A stretch of 46,427 nucleotides of DNA from Candidatus Gastranaerophilales bacterium (lineage in GTDB: Bacteria; Cyanobacteriota; Vampirovibrionia; Gastranaerophilales; Gastranaerophilaceae): assembly GCA_947588785.1 (NCBI GenBank), contig CANPZN010000007.1, positions 1 through 46,427 on the forward strand, written 5' to 3'. Positions 1 to 11,207 of this stretch are shown piece by piece. Every line of letters starts with the position of its first letter. The stretch's first letter is position 1. The notes under the pieces are model-generated. The model saw only the letters and a list, made by a program, of their open reading frames with translations. It had not been told where the DNA came from and did not search any database. The position numbers and the translations under genes were made by a program.

Positions 1-2490
<2,490 letters not shown>

Positions 2491-2667
2491 TTGCTTACTC
2501 CTTATTTTTCTTGTAAAAAAACTATACAAATTTATTTCTCGTCATTGAATAATTAAACTTTAATTTTTTTTCATATATATTAAGTTTTGTAAAATTTTTA
2601 TAATTCATATATCAACTTTAATTTTTAAATTATTTAAAAGAGTTGTACTAACATAAGGATTTTTACT

Positions 2668-3492
2668 ATGAACATAGGATCTGTTTCTTTTACTTCCTCA
2701 AAAGTAATTAATTATAATAAACGGACTCAAGAAGAATATAAAAAAGAAAAAAAAGATAATTCAACTAAAAAAAATACTCAAAGAAGCATGCAAAATGCAA
2801 CAAATTTGCATTTACCTAAAATTCCTCTCAAGAAAAAAACAAAATTTGCATTAAAATGCTACCTTGCCGGAGTTGCCAGCATTTTTTCTTTAAATACTGC
2901 AAATTCATATTTAAATACGCCAAAAGATATTAGTGTAATCCCTTATGAATCAAATAGGGACATTAATGAATTGGCTCGTACATATAATTCAAGTGAAGCT
3001 GCAATTACCAATTACAATAATTTAGACAGTTATCCGGGAAAGACTGACTTGAGCAAACTTTCTATTCCTTCTTTATATAGCAATGTAGATGATAAAATAA
3101 AAGAATTACAAGAAGATCTATTTTCCAAAAGATTATCAAATAATAAAAGAGAAAAAATTGAAACTGAACTTCATCAATATTTACAAAAAAGAGATATACA
3201 AAATTCAATAGCAGAAGCTTATACTGATGGAGATTATGTTTATTTCTATATTAAAGATGTACCTGCAAATGAGGATGGAATTAACGTAGAAAAATTTAAA
3301 AAGATTTTTGATATAAAAGATGGTGCAATAAAAGACAATAACCCAATAGGCTATACCTGGAGAATAAATGAAGACAATGGCAGTGGGTATAAAGATTTTA
3401 CAACTGCAAATTTACATCCCCATGAAATAATAAAAGTAGAAAAAAAAGATATTAAAACAAAAAACTTATCTTTTGATTATTCGATAGATTAA
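2668..3492 (+). CDS. Hypothetical protein with LysM-like segments
   Basis: The 274-residue product starts at an ATG preceded by AAGGAT. The N-terminus (MNIGSVSFTSSKV) is followed by a Lys/Asn-rich stretch to about residue 55. A hydrophobic segment at about 61-80 (KCYLAGVASIFSLNTA) could be a membrane anchor or an internal export signal. Residues about 88-140 (VIPYESNRDINELARTYN, then AITNYNNLD, then LSIPSLY) have the spacing of a LysM peptidoglycan-binding motif. A second candidate lies at about 185-260 (VYFYIKDVPANEDGINVEKF). I do not recognise the family with confidence. It lies divergent from the collagen-like gene and convergent with tsaC, two bases away from it. A cell-wall-associated role is inference from the LysM-like pattern alone. 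Confidence 0.7.
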   Translation: MNIGSVSFTSSKVINYNKRTQEEYKKEKKDNSTKKNTQRSMQNATNLHLPKIPLKKKTKFALKCYLAGVASIFSLNTANSYLNTPKDISVIPYESNRDINELARTYNSSEAAITNYNNLDSYPGKTDLSKLSIPSLYSNVDDKIKELQEDLFSKRLSNNKREKIETELHQYLQKRDIQNSIAEAYTDGDYVYFYIKDVPANEDGINVEKFKKIFDIKDGAIKDNNPIGYTWRINEDNGSGYKDFTTANLHPHEIIKVEKKDIKTKNLSFDYSID

Positions 3493-3493
3493 G

Positions 3494-4093
3494 CTACAAA
3501 TTAATATCTATTGCCCCTTTACGCAAAATGTTACAAGTTCCCTCAGGTGTTATAGAAATGACCGTGGACTCTATACCTTTTGCACAATAGCCATAATCAT
3601 CAAAAATTATATCAACTAAACCTCCTATTGAAGATTTAGCTTCGATATAATTTTTTGATGCGGGTCTATTTGATAAATTTGCACTGGTCGTTGCCAATAC
3701 ATGTCCTTCAATCCTTGAGCATAATTCCTTGAAAAATAAATTGTCAGGTACCCTTATTCCAACCGTATTTTTATTTGATGTAACATAATTTTTTACTTTT
3801 TCTGATTTCTCAGAAACAATAGTTAATGCCCCGGGAAAATATTTCTCTGCCATATTTTTTACAAATTGATTTTCTTTTATATACCCTAAAAGATATTCTA
3901 ATTCATTTGACATTAAAATCAAAGGTTTAGACCTATCTCTGCCCTTTATATCATATATTTTTGCAACAGCCATTTCATTATCAGGTAAACACCCTAAACC
4001 CCATACAGTATCCGTAACAAATGCTATAACTCCGCCTTTATTTAAAACTTCATTTAACAATTTTTCGTCTGATATATTCTTTAATTCTTTCAA
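3494..4093 (-). CDS. tsaC: Threonylcarbamoyl-AMP synthase (TsaC/Sua5/YrdC family)
   Basis: The enzyme makes threonylcarbamoyl-AMP from threonine, bicarbonate and ATP for the t6A modification at position 37 of ANN-decoding tRNAs. The 199-residue product is a YrdC domain without the C-terminal Sua5 domain. It has the family signatures GGVIAFVTDTVWGLGC near the N-terminus, KGRDRSKPLILM (the KxR nucleotide-binding region), ATTSANLSNRPAS, and GIESTVISI followed by ILRKGAI. The start is TTG at 4093, supported by an AGGTGA about 7 nt upstream. The coding region overlaps the end of murJ by 44 nt, so it is probably co-transcribed and translationally coupled with murJ and the SpoIID-like gene. The terminal stop lies 2 nt from the converging gene at 3492. 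Confidence 0.93.
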   Translation of the reverse strand: MKELKNISDEKLLNEVLNKGGVIAFVTDTVWGLGCLPDNEMAVAKIYDIKGRDRSKPLILMSNELEYLLGYIKENQFVKNMAEKYFPGALTIVSEKSEKVKNYVTSNKNTVGIRVPDNLFFKELCSRIEGHVLATTSANLSNRPASKNYIEAKSSIGGLVDIIFDDYGYCAKGIESTVISITPEGTCNILRKGAIDINL

Positions 4094-5627
4094 TTAATTC
4101 ACCTACATATTCTATTTTAAAAGCAGCGGCAATTGCCACATAAAATACCATACTTAACACAAATATTATAAGAGTCTTTACTGCAAGCATTATCCATACA
4201 TTTTTATCAATATTCCACCAGATGTATATTAAATAATTCAAACCAAATGCTATTAATGCTGCTATAAACATCTTTATCAGATTTTTTATGTATATTCTAT
4301 AATCTAAATTTATCTTTTTTAATAAAATAATACCTAATAATAATCCATTAAATAATGTAACTATTGATGTTGATAATGTTATTGCAGCTATACCAAGTTT
4401 TTTTATAAATAAATAATTTAAAATAAATTTTAATATTATAGAGGATGTCGCCACTATAAAAGGAGTTCTTGAATCATTAAAAGAATAAAATACTCGTGTT
4501 ATTGAGTCCCTAAAAACGTAAGGGATTATAGCAAAAGAAAGGAATATTAATGCTTTTGATACTAAATATGTATCATTTGAATCAAACTCACCTCGTTGAA
4601 ATATCAATTGTATTGCATCACTTGCAAGCATTATTATTGCAAACATTATCGGAATAGCTGCAAAATTTAACAGACCTACCCCTTTATGAAAATAATATTT
4701 GATTTCTTCGTACTTTTTTTCACCTACCAACTGAGAGAATATCGGGAATAATGGAACTAAAAATGCTGTTACTAAAATTCCTACCGGAAATTGAAATACT
4801 CTATTAGCATATCCGATTGCTGTCCAAGCTCCAGCCGGCAATTGAGAAGCAAAAAACATATCAACATACACATATATTTGACCTATTGTTGAACTTAAAG
4901 CTGCAGGGAATACTAATTCTATAAGATTTCTTAATTCTTTATTATTTTTTATATTTAAATTCGGTTTTATTTTATATCCTAATTTTTTTACAGCAGGCAA
5001 CTGGGCCAGAAATTGTAATATTGCTCCCAATGTTGTTGCTATAGCTAATGATATTCCAAATTTATCTCCTTTATTTAACGCTATAATAATTATTATACTT
5101 AAGCTCATCAATACCGGAGATATATTGGGAAGTAAAAAACTTCTATAAGTTATTAATAGCCCATAATATATTCCTATCACTCCGCCAATTAATATTACAG
5201 GTGTCATTATTCTTAAATGCTTTCCCGCCAGATTTACTAATTCCGCATTATTACTATGTATTATCAGTTCCATTATTTGATTTGAAAATATAAAAACCAA
5301 TAATGACAATATTAAAAAGACAACAAATGCAACAGTTAAGAATGTATTAAACAGATTTACTGCTTTTTCGGAAGGATACTTTTCATTCGGATCTATTAAT
5401 TTTGCGAATACGCTAACGGTTGCACTATGAAACGGCCCGCCTACTCCGCCCATTAAAATAATCGCCAGTGACGGAATTTGATATGCATAAAAATATGCAT
5501 CAGATACCACTCCTGCACCATAATAATTAGCAATACATATATCTCTTAGAAATCCTATAAATTTAGAAATTATTGTAACAAATGCAATTAGCCAGGCTGC
5601 TTTTAATAAAGATGTTTGTCTACTCAT
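4050..5627 (-). CDS. murJ: Lipid II flippase MurJ (MviN family)
   Basis: The 525-residue polytopic inner-membrane protein is of the MOP superfamily and moves lipid-linked peptidoglycan precursor across the membrane. The N-terminus (SLLKAAWLIAFVTIISKFIGFLRDICIANYYG) is the classic MurJ first helix with the conserved Arg of FLRD. Later motifs such as GAWTAIGYANRVFQFPVGILVTAFLVPLFP and QRGEFD are also typical of MurJ. About 14 hydrophobic segments span the length, as expected. The ATG at 5627 lies inside the end of the upstream SpoIID-like gene (8-nt overlap), and the 3' end overlaps tsaC. The block thus pairs cell-wall export with a cell-wall-modifying protein. Confidence 0.95.
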   Translation of the reverse strand: MSRQTSLLKAAWLIAFVTIISKFIGFLRDICIANYYGAGVVSDAYFYAYQIPSLAIILMGGVGGPFHSATVSVFAKLIDPNEKYPSEKAVNLFNTFLTVAFVVFLILSLLVFIFSNQIMELIIHSNNAELVNLAGKHLRIMTPVILIGGVIGIYYGLLITYRSFLLPNISPVLMSLSIIIIIALNKGDKFGISLAIATTLGAILQFLAQLPAVKKLGYKIKPNLNIKNNKELRNLIELVFPAALSSTIGQIYVYVDMFFASQLPAGAWTAIGYANRVFQFPVGILVTAFLVPLFPIFSQLVGEKKYEEIKYYFHKGVGLLNFAAIPIMFAIIMLASDAIQLIFQRGEFDSNDTYLVSKALIFLSFAIIPYVFRDSITRVFYSFNDSRTPFIVATSSIILKFILNYLFIKKLGIAAITLSTSIVTLFNGLLLGIILLKKINLDYRIYIKNLIKMFIAALIAFGLNYLIYIWWNIDKNVWIMLAVKTLIIFVLSMVFYVAIAAAFKIEYVGELIERIKEYIRRKIVK

Positions 5628-7260
5628 TAACAGCCTCTTTTATTTCAACATATACTACAACAGATTTTGTATAATCATTATAATTATTATCAATTAAATA
5701 CTCTATTTTATTTTTACCTTTTTGCAAATATTCAGAAATATCAATACTTGTTAAATTCTTTTTTAAATCTATATCAATCTCTTTTTCATTAATACATACA
5801 ATCAATCTGCCCTCAGCATCATTATTCTGTATAAATAATTTTGCATTTTGATTATCCGAAAAGAAAAATCTTTCCACTGATTTTCTGTTATTAATTACTT
5901 TAACAGGAATTGTGGCTAATTTAATTCCTTTATAATAATGTTGTAAAATATCTATGTATGAATATCCAAGTTTAGCCATTTTACCTGATCCCCATTGGCT
6001 CAGCCCTACACCGTGACCGAATCCTCCGCCGGAAAACTTATAAACAGGAGTTTGTGAATCTATATAATTTATTACGAAATTAGCACTTGGTAATGAAATT
6101 CCATTCTTTTGAAAACATCGTCTTATAACAAGTTCTTTTTGTACAATATATGTATTTTTATTTGTTTTTATTTCTAATTTTATAATTTTACCTGATTTAC
6201 CTCGCTGTAAAGGTTTTATAGAAATAATTTTTCCGACATCTTTAGAATTTTCTGCGGCTGGAGATATAAAACCCGTTTTTGATTGAGCAGGCAAAGTAAC
6301 AGAAAGCACTTTTTCCAGTTCAGGCTTAGTCCATTCTTTAGACCACCTATAATATGGTGATTCATCATCGAATGCAGCCGGACTTGACGTATAAAAATTT
6401 TCCGCCTCACGTTCTGTTTCAAGTGTATTAAATTTTTTATTATCAGGAACAGCTTGTAAATATGAAATATCTTTTGAGGGAAATTCTTTTGTTTCCGGAT
6501 CTGAAAATGCATATTCATAGCTCTCGGTATAACCGCCTGCCGTAGAACTATATAATGCCAAAATAGGATTATTTTGCTGATCTATTGCTATAATTCCCGT
6601 AGTTTCTTCTATTGCTTGATTTGCAAGAGGATCTTCCGTATTTGCACCATAATATACCTGACAAGCGACAGAATCACATAAATCAAATTCTTTATAAGCT
6701 TTCAGTCTGGGAGAAACCGCATAATTTCTTGCTGCAACAGTTTGTGCTTTTAATGCTTCGAGTCCGAATTTGACCGGCATTTCATTAGGTACTACTCCTT
6801 TTAAATAATTTTTCAGACTTAAAACATTTACTATAGAAAATTTACTATTATCTTTACTGCTTCTTACAAGTTCAATACTACCACGATAAAATGCTTGTTT
6901 TCCTTTTCTTTTTAATCCGTTTATTGAAATAACTCCTTCATTCGTTGAACTAATAAGTATTGGCCCTGTTAAATTTTTTGCGGTTAAAACATTATTTACA
7001 TATATTCTATAAAGATTATTTTCAGATGTAACTTTTAATATTTTTGAATTTATATCTAACGGAACATTATATCCTGAAGCTGCATCAATTACCCTTAGTG
7101 AATTTGCATTTAAAAATTCTATATTGTCAAAAAGATATGAAGAAAAATTTGTATTACTAATTCCTACTCTTACCGGTATATGATTATCACAAGCATATAA
7201 AATAAGATTATTACTTACTATTATTATAAAAAAAATTAATAATTTATTAAATATTTTCAT
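5620..7260 (-). CDS. SpoIID/LytB-domain exported protein
   Basis: The product is about 546 residues and exported. The start is taken as the ATG at 7260 because GGGAG sits directly upstream; a TTG 12 nt further out would place that Shine-Dalgarno inside the gene. A signal peptide (MKIFNKLLIFFIIIVSNNLILYACD) has a Cys near the cleavage region, so it may be a lipoprotein. The SpoIID domain is clear: LKNYLKGVVPNEMP, then LEALKAQTVAARNYA, then GGGFGHGVGLSQWGSGKMAKLGYSYIDILQHYY. SpoIID proteins are peptidoglycan lytic transglycosylases (SpoIID itself) or amidase enhancers (LytB), and non-sporulating bacteria including cyanobacteria carry them. The C-terminal 110 residues form a beta-rich tail. It lies directly upstream of murJ and probably shares its transcript. 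It is not evidence of sporulation. Confidence 0.88.
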   Translation of the reverse strand: MKIFNKLLIFFIIIVSNNLILYACDNHIPVRVGISNTNFSSYLFDNIEFLNANSLRVIDAASGYNVPLDINSKILKVTSENNLYRIYVNNVLTAKNLTGPILISSTNEGVISINGLKRKGKQAFYRGSIELVRSSKDNSKFSIVNVLSLKNYLKGVVPNEMPVKFGLEALKAQTVAARNYAVSPRLKAYKEFDLCDSVACQVYYGANTEDPLANQAIEETTGIIAIDQQNNPILALYSSTAGGYTESYEYAFSDPETKEFPSKDISYLQAVPDNKKFNTLETEREAENFYTSSPAAFDDESPYYRWSKEWTKPELEKVLSVTLPAQSKTGFISPAAENSKDVGKIISIKPLQRGKSGKIIKLEIKTNKNTYIVQKELVIRRCFQKNGISLPSANFVINYIDSQTPVYKFSGGGFGHGVGLSQWGSGKMAKLGYSYIDILQHYYKGIKLATIPVKVINNRKSVERFFFSDNQNAKLFIQNNDAEGRLIVCINEKEIDIDLKKNLTSIDISEYLQKGKNKIEYLIDNNYNDYTKSVVVYVEIKEAVNE

Positions 7261-7398
7261 GCACACTCCCAATTAAATTATAATAGAAATCGTAAATAAA
7301 GTTAAGGTGGTATTTTTAGTTTATCTGTTAATTCAACAGCATATAGACAAAAATCACATAAAAACTTCAACACAACAAATGTAGTAAGGAAAATTATT

Positions 7399-8661
7399 AT
7401 GAGTTTAAATTCCACACCATCATCAGAACGAATACATATAGGATTCTTTGGTAAAAGAAATGCAGGGAAATCAAGTCTTATTAATGCAATAACAGCACAA
7501 GATATTGCTATAGTATCAGATATTAAAGGGACAACAACTGACCCCGTATATAAAGCAATGGAACTTCTTCCGCTTGGCCCTGTTATGATTATAGATACTC
7601 CGGGACTTGATGATGAAGGCAAATTAGGAAAATTAAGGATCGAAAAAACAAAACAGGTTCTAAACAAAGTTGATATTGCAATTCTTGTAGTTGATGCCAC
7701 TCTTGGAATGGATAACTTTGATTATCAATTAATTGCTTGTTTTAAAGAACGGAATATCAAATATATAATAGTCCACAATAAATCTGATTTATGTGAATCT
7801 ATCTCAGATTCATCATCAGTTCAAGAATGTTTAAAAATAGAAAGTAATTCAGCAAAAACAAACGAAATATATGTTAGTACGAAAAACAATTTACATATTA
7901 CTGAATTAAAAGAACTAATTGCAAATTTATTTGAAGAAGATATAAATAAACAATTGCTAGTAAAAGACTTAATCAAAAAAAATGATTTAGTTATTCTCGT
8001 TACACCAATAGATTCTGCAGCTCCAAAAGGAAGATTAATATTACCTCAACAGCAGGTAATAAGAGATTTACTTGATGGAAATGCAATAACAATAACCGTT
8101 AGAGAATGTGAACTTGAAGAAGCACTAAATTCGATAAAGAAAAAACCTAAACTCATAATTACAGATTCACAAGTATTCAAAAAAGTTTCGGAATATACCC
8201 CGGCTGATATATACTTAACCTCTTTTTCAATACTTTTTGCAAGATATAAAGGGATTCTATTTGATGCACTGGAAGGAGTTAAAACTCTCGAATTATTAAA
8301 TGATAATGATACAATACTTATTTCGGAAGGTTGTACCCACCATAGACAATGCGATGATATTGGCTCAGTAAAACTTCCTGCGTGGATAAAAAAATATTCA
8401 GGGAAAAATATTAATTTTGAATTTTCATCAGGCGGCAGTTTTCCGAATGATCTATCAAAATATAAAATGATTATTCATTGCGGAGGCTGCATGTTAAAAG
8501 ATAAAGAAGTTCTATACCGTTATAAAAGTGCTAAAGCACAAAATGTAGCAATTACGAATTATGGAATTACCATTGCATATATTCATGGGATTTTACAACG
8601 CTGTATTGAAATATTTTATGCTAAATCGTCCGAGAAAATTTCGGAACAAGTTGTAAGATAA
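7399..8661 (+). CDS. hydF: [FeFe]-hydrogenase H-cluster maturation GTPase HydF
   Basis: HydF is the scaffold on which the 2Fe subcluster of [FeFe]-hydrogenase is built before transfer to the apo-enzyme. The 420-residue protein has an N-terminal GTPase domain with a P-loop at residues 18-25 (GKRNAGKS), a G2 Thr in KGTTTD, and DTPGLDDEG as the G3 motif. A dimerisation region follows, then the C-terminal iron-sulfur domain. That domain carries the HydF signature C312-x-H314, 46 residues, then C361-x-x-C364. The start ATG has AAGGA upstream. HydE, HydG and the hydrogenase itself are not in the window. Their presence elsewhere is expected because HydF has no other known role, which implies hydrogen-evolving fermentation. 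Confidence 0.95.
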   Translation: MSLNSTPSSERIHIGFFGKRNAGKSSLINAITAQDIAIVSDIKGTTTDPVYKAMELLPLGPVMIIDTPGLDDEGKLGKLRIEKTKQVLNKVDIAILVVDATLGMDNFDYQLIACFKERNIKYIIVHNKSDLCESISDSSSVQECLKIESNSAKTNEIYVSTKNNLHITELKELIANLFEEDINKQLLVKDLIKKNDLVILVTPIDSAAPKGRLILPQQQVIRDLLDGNAITITVRECELEEALNSIKKKPKLIITDSQVFKKVSEYTPADIYLTSFSILFARYKGILFDALEGVKTLELLNDNDTILISEGCTHHRQCDDIGSVKLPAWIKKYSGKNINFEFSSGGSFPNDLSKYKMIIHCGGCMLKDKEVLYRYKSAKAQNVAITNYGITIAYIHGILQRCIEIFYAKSSEKISEQVVR

Positions 8662-8869
8662 TAAGAAAAAAGCGAAACTTAAAAAGTTTCATCGCCACTG
8701 AAAATTAGTGCTATACAGAATCAAATGTTAAGTTTTTTTAACTTATAAAAAGTATTCATTATAAGTATTTCAGCCCTATTCTGAAAATTCATTAAAATCA
8801 AAAAGCAATTTAAAGTTTATATATTTTTTATATATAGTATATAGACTAATTTAATGAATCGAGGAAAAA

Positions 8870-9139
8870 ATGGAAAATTCTATTAATCAAAAATATAGTG
8901 ATATTTTCAACGGTTATAGTTCTAAAATATTTGAAAATAAAGAAAATAATGAAATAAAAGATTTGGATTTTTCAGCTGTAGATTATTGTCAGGGAACAAA
9001 TGATGTATCAGGCAATGGTGAACAAGATTATACACTATTTTCCTCAAATTATTTAGAAGATATTAAATTATCGACGGATGAATTTTTATTTGACTGGGAT
9101 TCAAGTAATATAGATGATTCAAGTAATTGGGAATCATAG
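8870..9139 (+). CDS. Small acidic hypothetical protein
   Basis: The 89-residue product has a strong GAGGAA Shine-Dalgarno 5-6 nt before the ATG, which supports a real gene. It is rich in Asp, Glu, Ser and Asn, ends in DWDSSNIDDSSNWES, and has no signal peptide, membrane segment or recognisable domain. A short AT-rich stretch before it (about 8820-8845, with TATATAGTATATAG) could hold its promoter. It lies convergent to the sugar ABC permease genes, 8 nt from the stop of the nearer one. I do not recognise the family. Confidence 0.6.
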   Translation: MENSINQKYSDIFNGYSSKIFENKENNEIKDLDFSAVDYCQGTNDVSGNGEQDYTLFSSNYLEDIKLSTDEFLFDWDSSNIDDSSNWES

Positions 9140-9147
9140 AAGTTTAA

Positions 9148-9993
9148 TTAACCTTTTATAGCACCTTCATTATGACCTGAGACAAAATAACGTTGAAGAA
9201 TTATAAAAAACAGAATAATAGGAATAACAGAGATAACAGAACCTGCAGCTATTAACCGCCAGTTTGCACTAAACAGACCTTGAAGATCGTTAACACCAAC
9301 GGGAAGAGTATATAATTGTTTTTGAGTGAGAACAATACTTGGCCATAAAAACTCGCCCCAAGAACCGATAAAAGTAAAAATGGCGAGAACAGCCAAGGTT
9401 GGAGAAGTCATTGGTAAAAGTATTTTTAACCAAATATTAAAAATACCGGAACCATCAATAAAAGCCGCTTCTTCTATATCTTTAGGAATAGTTAAGAATG
9501 CCTGACGCATAAGAAAAATTCCGAAAGCATTAACCGCAAAAGGAAGAATTAAACCTAAATAGCCCATCATGTATCCATAAGAATCAACAAGATGAAGTTT
9601 TAAAACTATTAAATAAACAGGAAGCATTATTGCTTGAAACGGAATCATTATAGTTGAAAGAATCATATAAAAAATTATTTTTTTACCCTTAAATTCCATT
9701 CGTGCAAGAGGATAAGCTGCCAATGATGAAAAAATCAAATTTAAAATCACAGTAAACATAGCAACAATAAAACTATTAAGAAAATATGTTAAAAAAGGTA
9801 TTTGTTTCCAGGCGGAAGTAAAATTATCAAAAGTAAAATCTTTTGGAATGAAGTAAGGCGGATATTCAAAAATATTTTCATTTATACCTTTTAATGCAGT
9901 TGAAACCAACCATAAAAATGGAAATATTGAAATAATTGACATTGCAATTAAAAAAGAATGTGAAAAAAATCCATTAAAAAATTTTTTCATCAT
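9148..9993 (-). CDS. Sugar ABC transporter permease, MalG/UgpE (CUT1) family
   Basis: This is an inner-membrane permease of 281 residues with about six transmembrane helices. The MalG-type EAA loop is intact at about residues 174-195 (EEAAFIDGSGIFNIWLKILLPM); it contacts the ATPase subunit. The C-terminus (QRYFVSGHNEGAIKG) is the usual MalG-family ending, read as Q+YFv+G...GAvKG. It is the second gene of a two-gene unit and its start overlaps the stop of the upstream permease by 4 nt. No substrate-binding protein or ATPase gene adjoins. The substrate cannot be told from the permease; a di- or oligosaccharide or glycerol-phosphate is typical for CUT1 systems. Confidence 0.93.
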   Translation of the reverse strand: MMKKFFNGFFSHSFLIAMSIISIFPFLWLVSTALKGINENIFEYPPYFIPKDFTFDNFTSAWKQIPFLTYFLNSFIVAMFTVILNLIFSSLAAYPLARMEFKGKKIIFYMILSTIMIPFQAIMLPVYLIVLKLHLVDSYGYMMGYLGLILPFAVNAFGIFLMRQAFLTIPKDIEEAAFIDGSGIFNIWLKILLPMTSPTLAVLAIFTFIGSWGEFLWPSIVLTQKQLYTLPVGVNDLQGLFSANWRLIAAGSVISVIPIILFFIILQRYFVSGHNEGAIKG

Positions 9994-10862
9994 AATTTAT
10001 ACCTCTTATTTTCAAAGAAAGATATATTTATCAGAGAAAAGACAAGAATTATAAAAAGCAAAATAACAGAAGCACAAGAAGCTAATGATAAATCAAGATT
10101 TTCAAAAGCACGCTCGTAAATATAATATACAATGGTCTTTGTGGAATTTAAAGGCCCGCCTTTTGTCATGACATAAATCTCCGCAAAAACTTTTAATGCA
10201 GAAATAGAAGAAACAGTCACAACCAGTGCAATTGTTGGCATTATATGAGGAATGGATACAGTCATATGTTTTGTTAAAATATCCGCTCCATCAACATCTG
10301 CAGCTTCATACAAATCTTTTGGAACGCCCATTAATGATGATAAATATATCATCATATAATAACCAATACCTTTATAAATAGTAACAAGAGCAACTGATAA
10401 CATCGAGAAAGAAGTATCAGTAAGCCAGCCTATTGATTTTAAATTAATTAAATTAAGAAAATAGTTTAAAATTCCTTCTTGAGCATATAACCATTTAAAT
10501 GCAATTGCAACAGCAACAATAGATACAACAACCGGTAAATATATTAAAACCTTATAAATATTTATCCCTTTAAGTTTTTGATTTATAAATATTGCAACAA
10601 TCAAAGGAAATATTGTTAAAAAAGGTACTGTCATAAATAAAAATAAAAATGTATTCAATAAAGAAGTATAAAATTCTTTTGAATGTAATAAAACTTTATA
10701 ATTTATTAGTCCGACAAAAATGGGAGTATATATATCAGAAGAATAATCCTTCATGCTTATAAAAAAAGTTTGAATAAAAGGAATAAAGAAAAATACAAAT
10801 AATAAAACCATTGCAGGAAGCAAAAACAGATATGGTATATATTTTTTATAATAAGTATTCAA
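9990..10862 (-). CDS. Sugar ABC transporter permease, MalF/UgpA (CUT1) family
   Basis: The 290-residue permease has about six membrane helices and an EAA loop, EAADVDGADILTKHMTVSIP, typical of the MalF/UgpA/LacF partner. The start is TTG at 10862, chosen because GAGGG lies about 7 nt upstream and the reading matches the family N-terminus (YLFLLPAMVLLFVFFFIPFIQTFFIS). It overlaps the following permease by 4 nt, so the two are translated together as a heterodimeric channel. The region upstream has no transporter gene, so the binding protein and the ATPase (often a shared MsmK/UgpC-type subunit) must be elsewhere. Confidence 0.93.
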   Translation of the reverse strand: MNTYYKKYIPYLFLLPAMVLLFVFFFIPFIQTFFISMKDYSSDIYTPIFVGLINYKVLLHSKEFYTSLLNTFLFLFMTVPFLTIFPLIVAIFINQKLKGINIYKVLIYLPVVVSIVAVAIAFKWLYAQEGILNYFLNLINLKSIGWLTDTSFSMLSVALVTIYKGIGYYMMIYLSSLMGVPKDLYEAADVDGADILTKHMTVSIPHIMPTIALVVTVSSISALKVFAEIYVMTKGGPLNSTKTIVYYIYERAFENLDLSLASCASVILLFIILVFSLINISFFENKRYKL

Positions 10863-11207
10863 ATTCTTCCCTCAAACAAATTACTATAACCAAATTAATA
10901 TGATGTCACAAACTCCCGCTTGATAGCAGCTCTTTTCATTGCCGTACTTCCTTCATAAGACAATCATAAGACAATCCTCCGTGTATGTATACTCGGAAAA
11001 TCTTTACAAAGTTTAAATAAATTATATACGTTTTTAGCAACATTTGCACTATTTTTGTTTTTATAATAGTATGTCCGAGAAAAATTTTACGGAATTCCCC
11101 GAATGTTTAAAGTAAAATTTTTAAGTGGATTTTGAAAAAGTAATCAATTCTTTGACAAAGTCAACAAATAAATGATTTCAATTTCAAATATAAAAAAAGG
11201 ACTTAAC
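10863..11207. other. Intergenic region without a gene, containing repeat-family sequences
   Basis: No convincing coding sequence lies between the permease gene and the hypothetical gene at 11208. The stretch holds a tandem 11-bp direct repeat (ATAAGACAATC, about 10958-10980) and two sequences related to the dispersed CGTAAAATTTTCTCGGACA family (about 10988-11007 and 11072-11133). The outward-facing genes on both sides imply that promoters for both directions lie here. None is clear enough to place. Confidence 0.6.
11072..11133. repeat. Copy of the CGTAAAATTTTCTCGGACA palindromic repeat family
   Basis: The segment starts TGTCCGAGAAAAATTTTAC and ends GTAAAATTTTTAAGTGG. AAAAATTTTAC and GTAAAATTTTT can pair across a loop of about 24 nt. 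Its reverse complement matches the copies at 43753 and 42551. A shorter related piece (TACTCGGAAAATCTTTAC) lies at about 10990-11007. Confidence 0.65.

Noticed and set aside
5620-7260. SpoIID-like gene as evidence for sporulation
   Set aside because: SpoIID/LytB-domain proteins occur in non-sporulating bacteria including Cyanobacteria, and no other sporulation gene is present.
8665-8760. Terminator after hydF (GAAACTT AAA AAGTTTC and nearby short inverted repeats)
   Set aside because: The stems are short and AT-rich, and a T-run does not follow at the right place. In DNA this rich in A and T such hairpins are common, so I did not list it.
10863-11207. A missing small gene or tRNA in the gap after the ABC permeases
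   Set aside because: No frame of useful length with a ribosome-binding site and no tRNA-like cloverleaf or CCA end was found.
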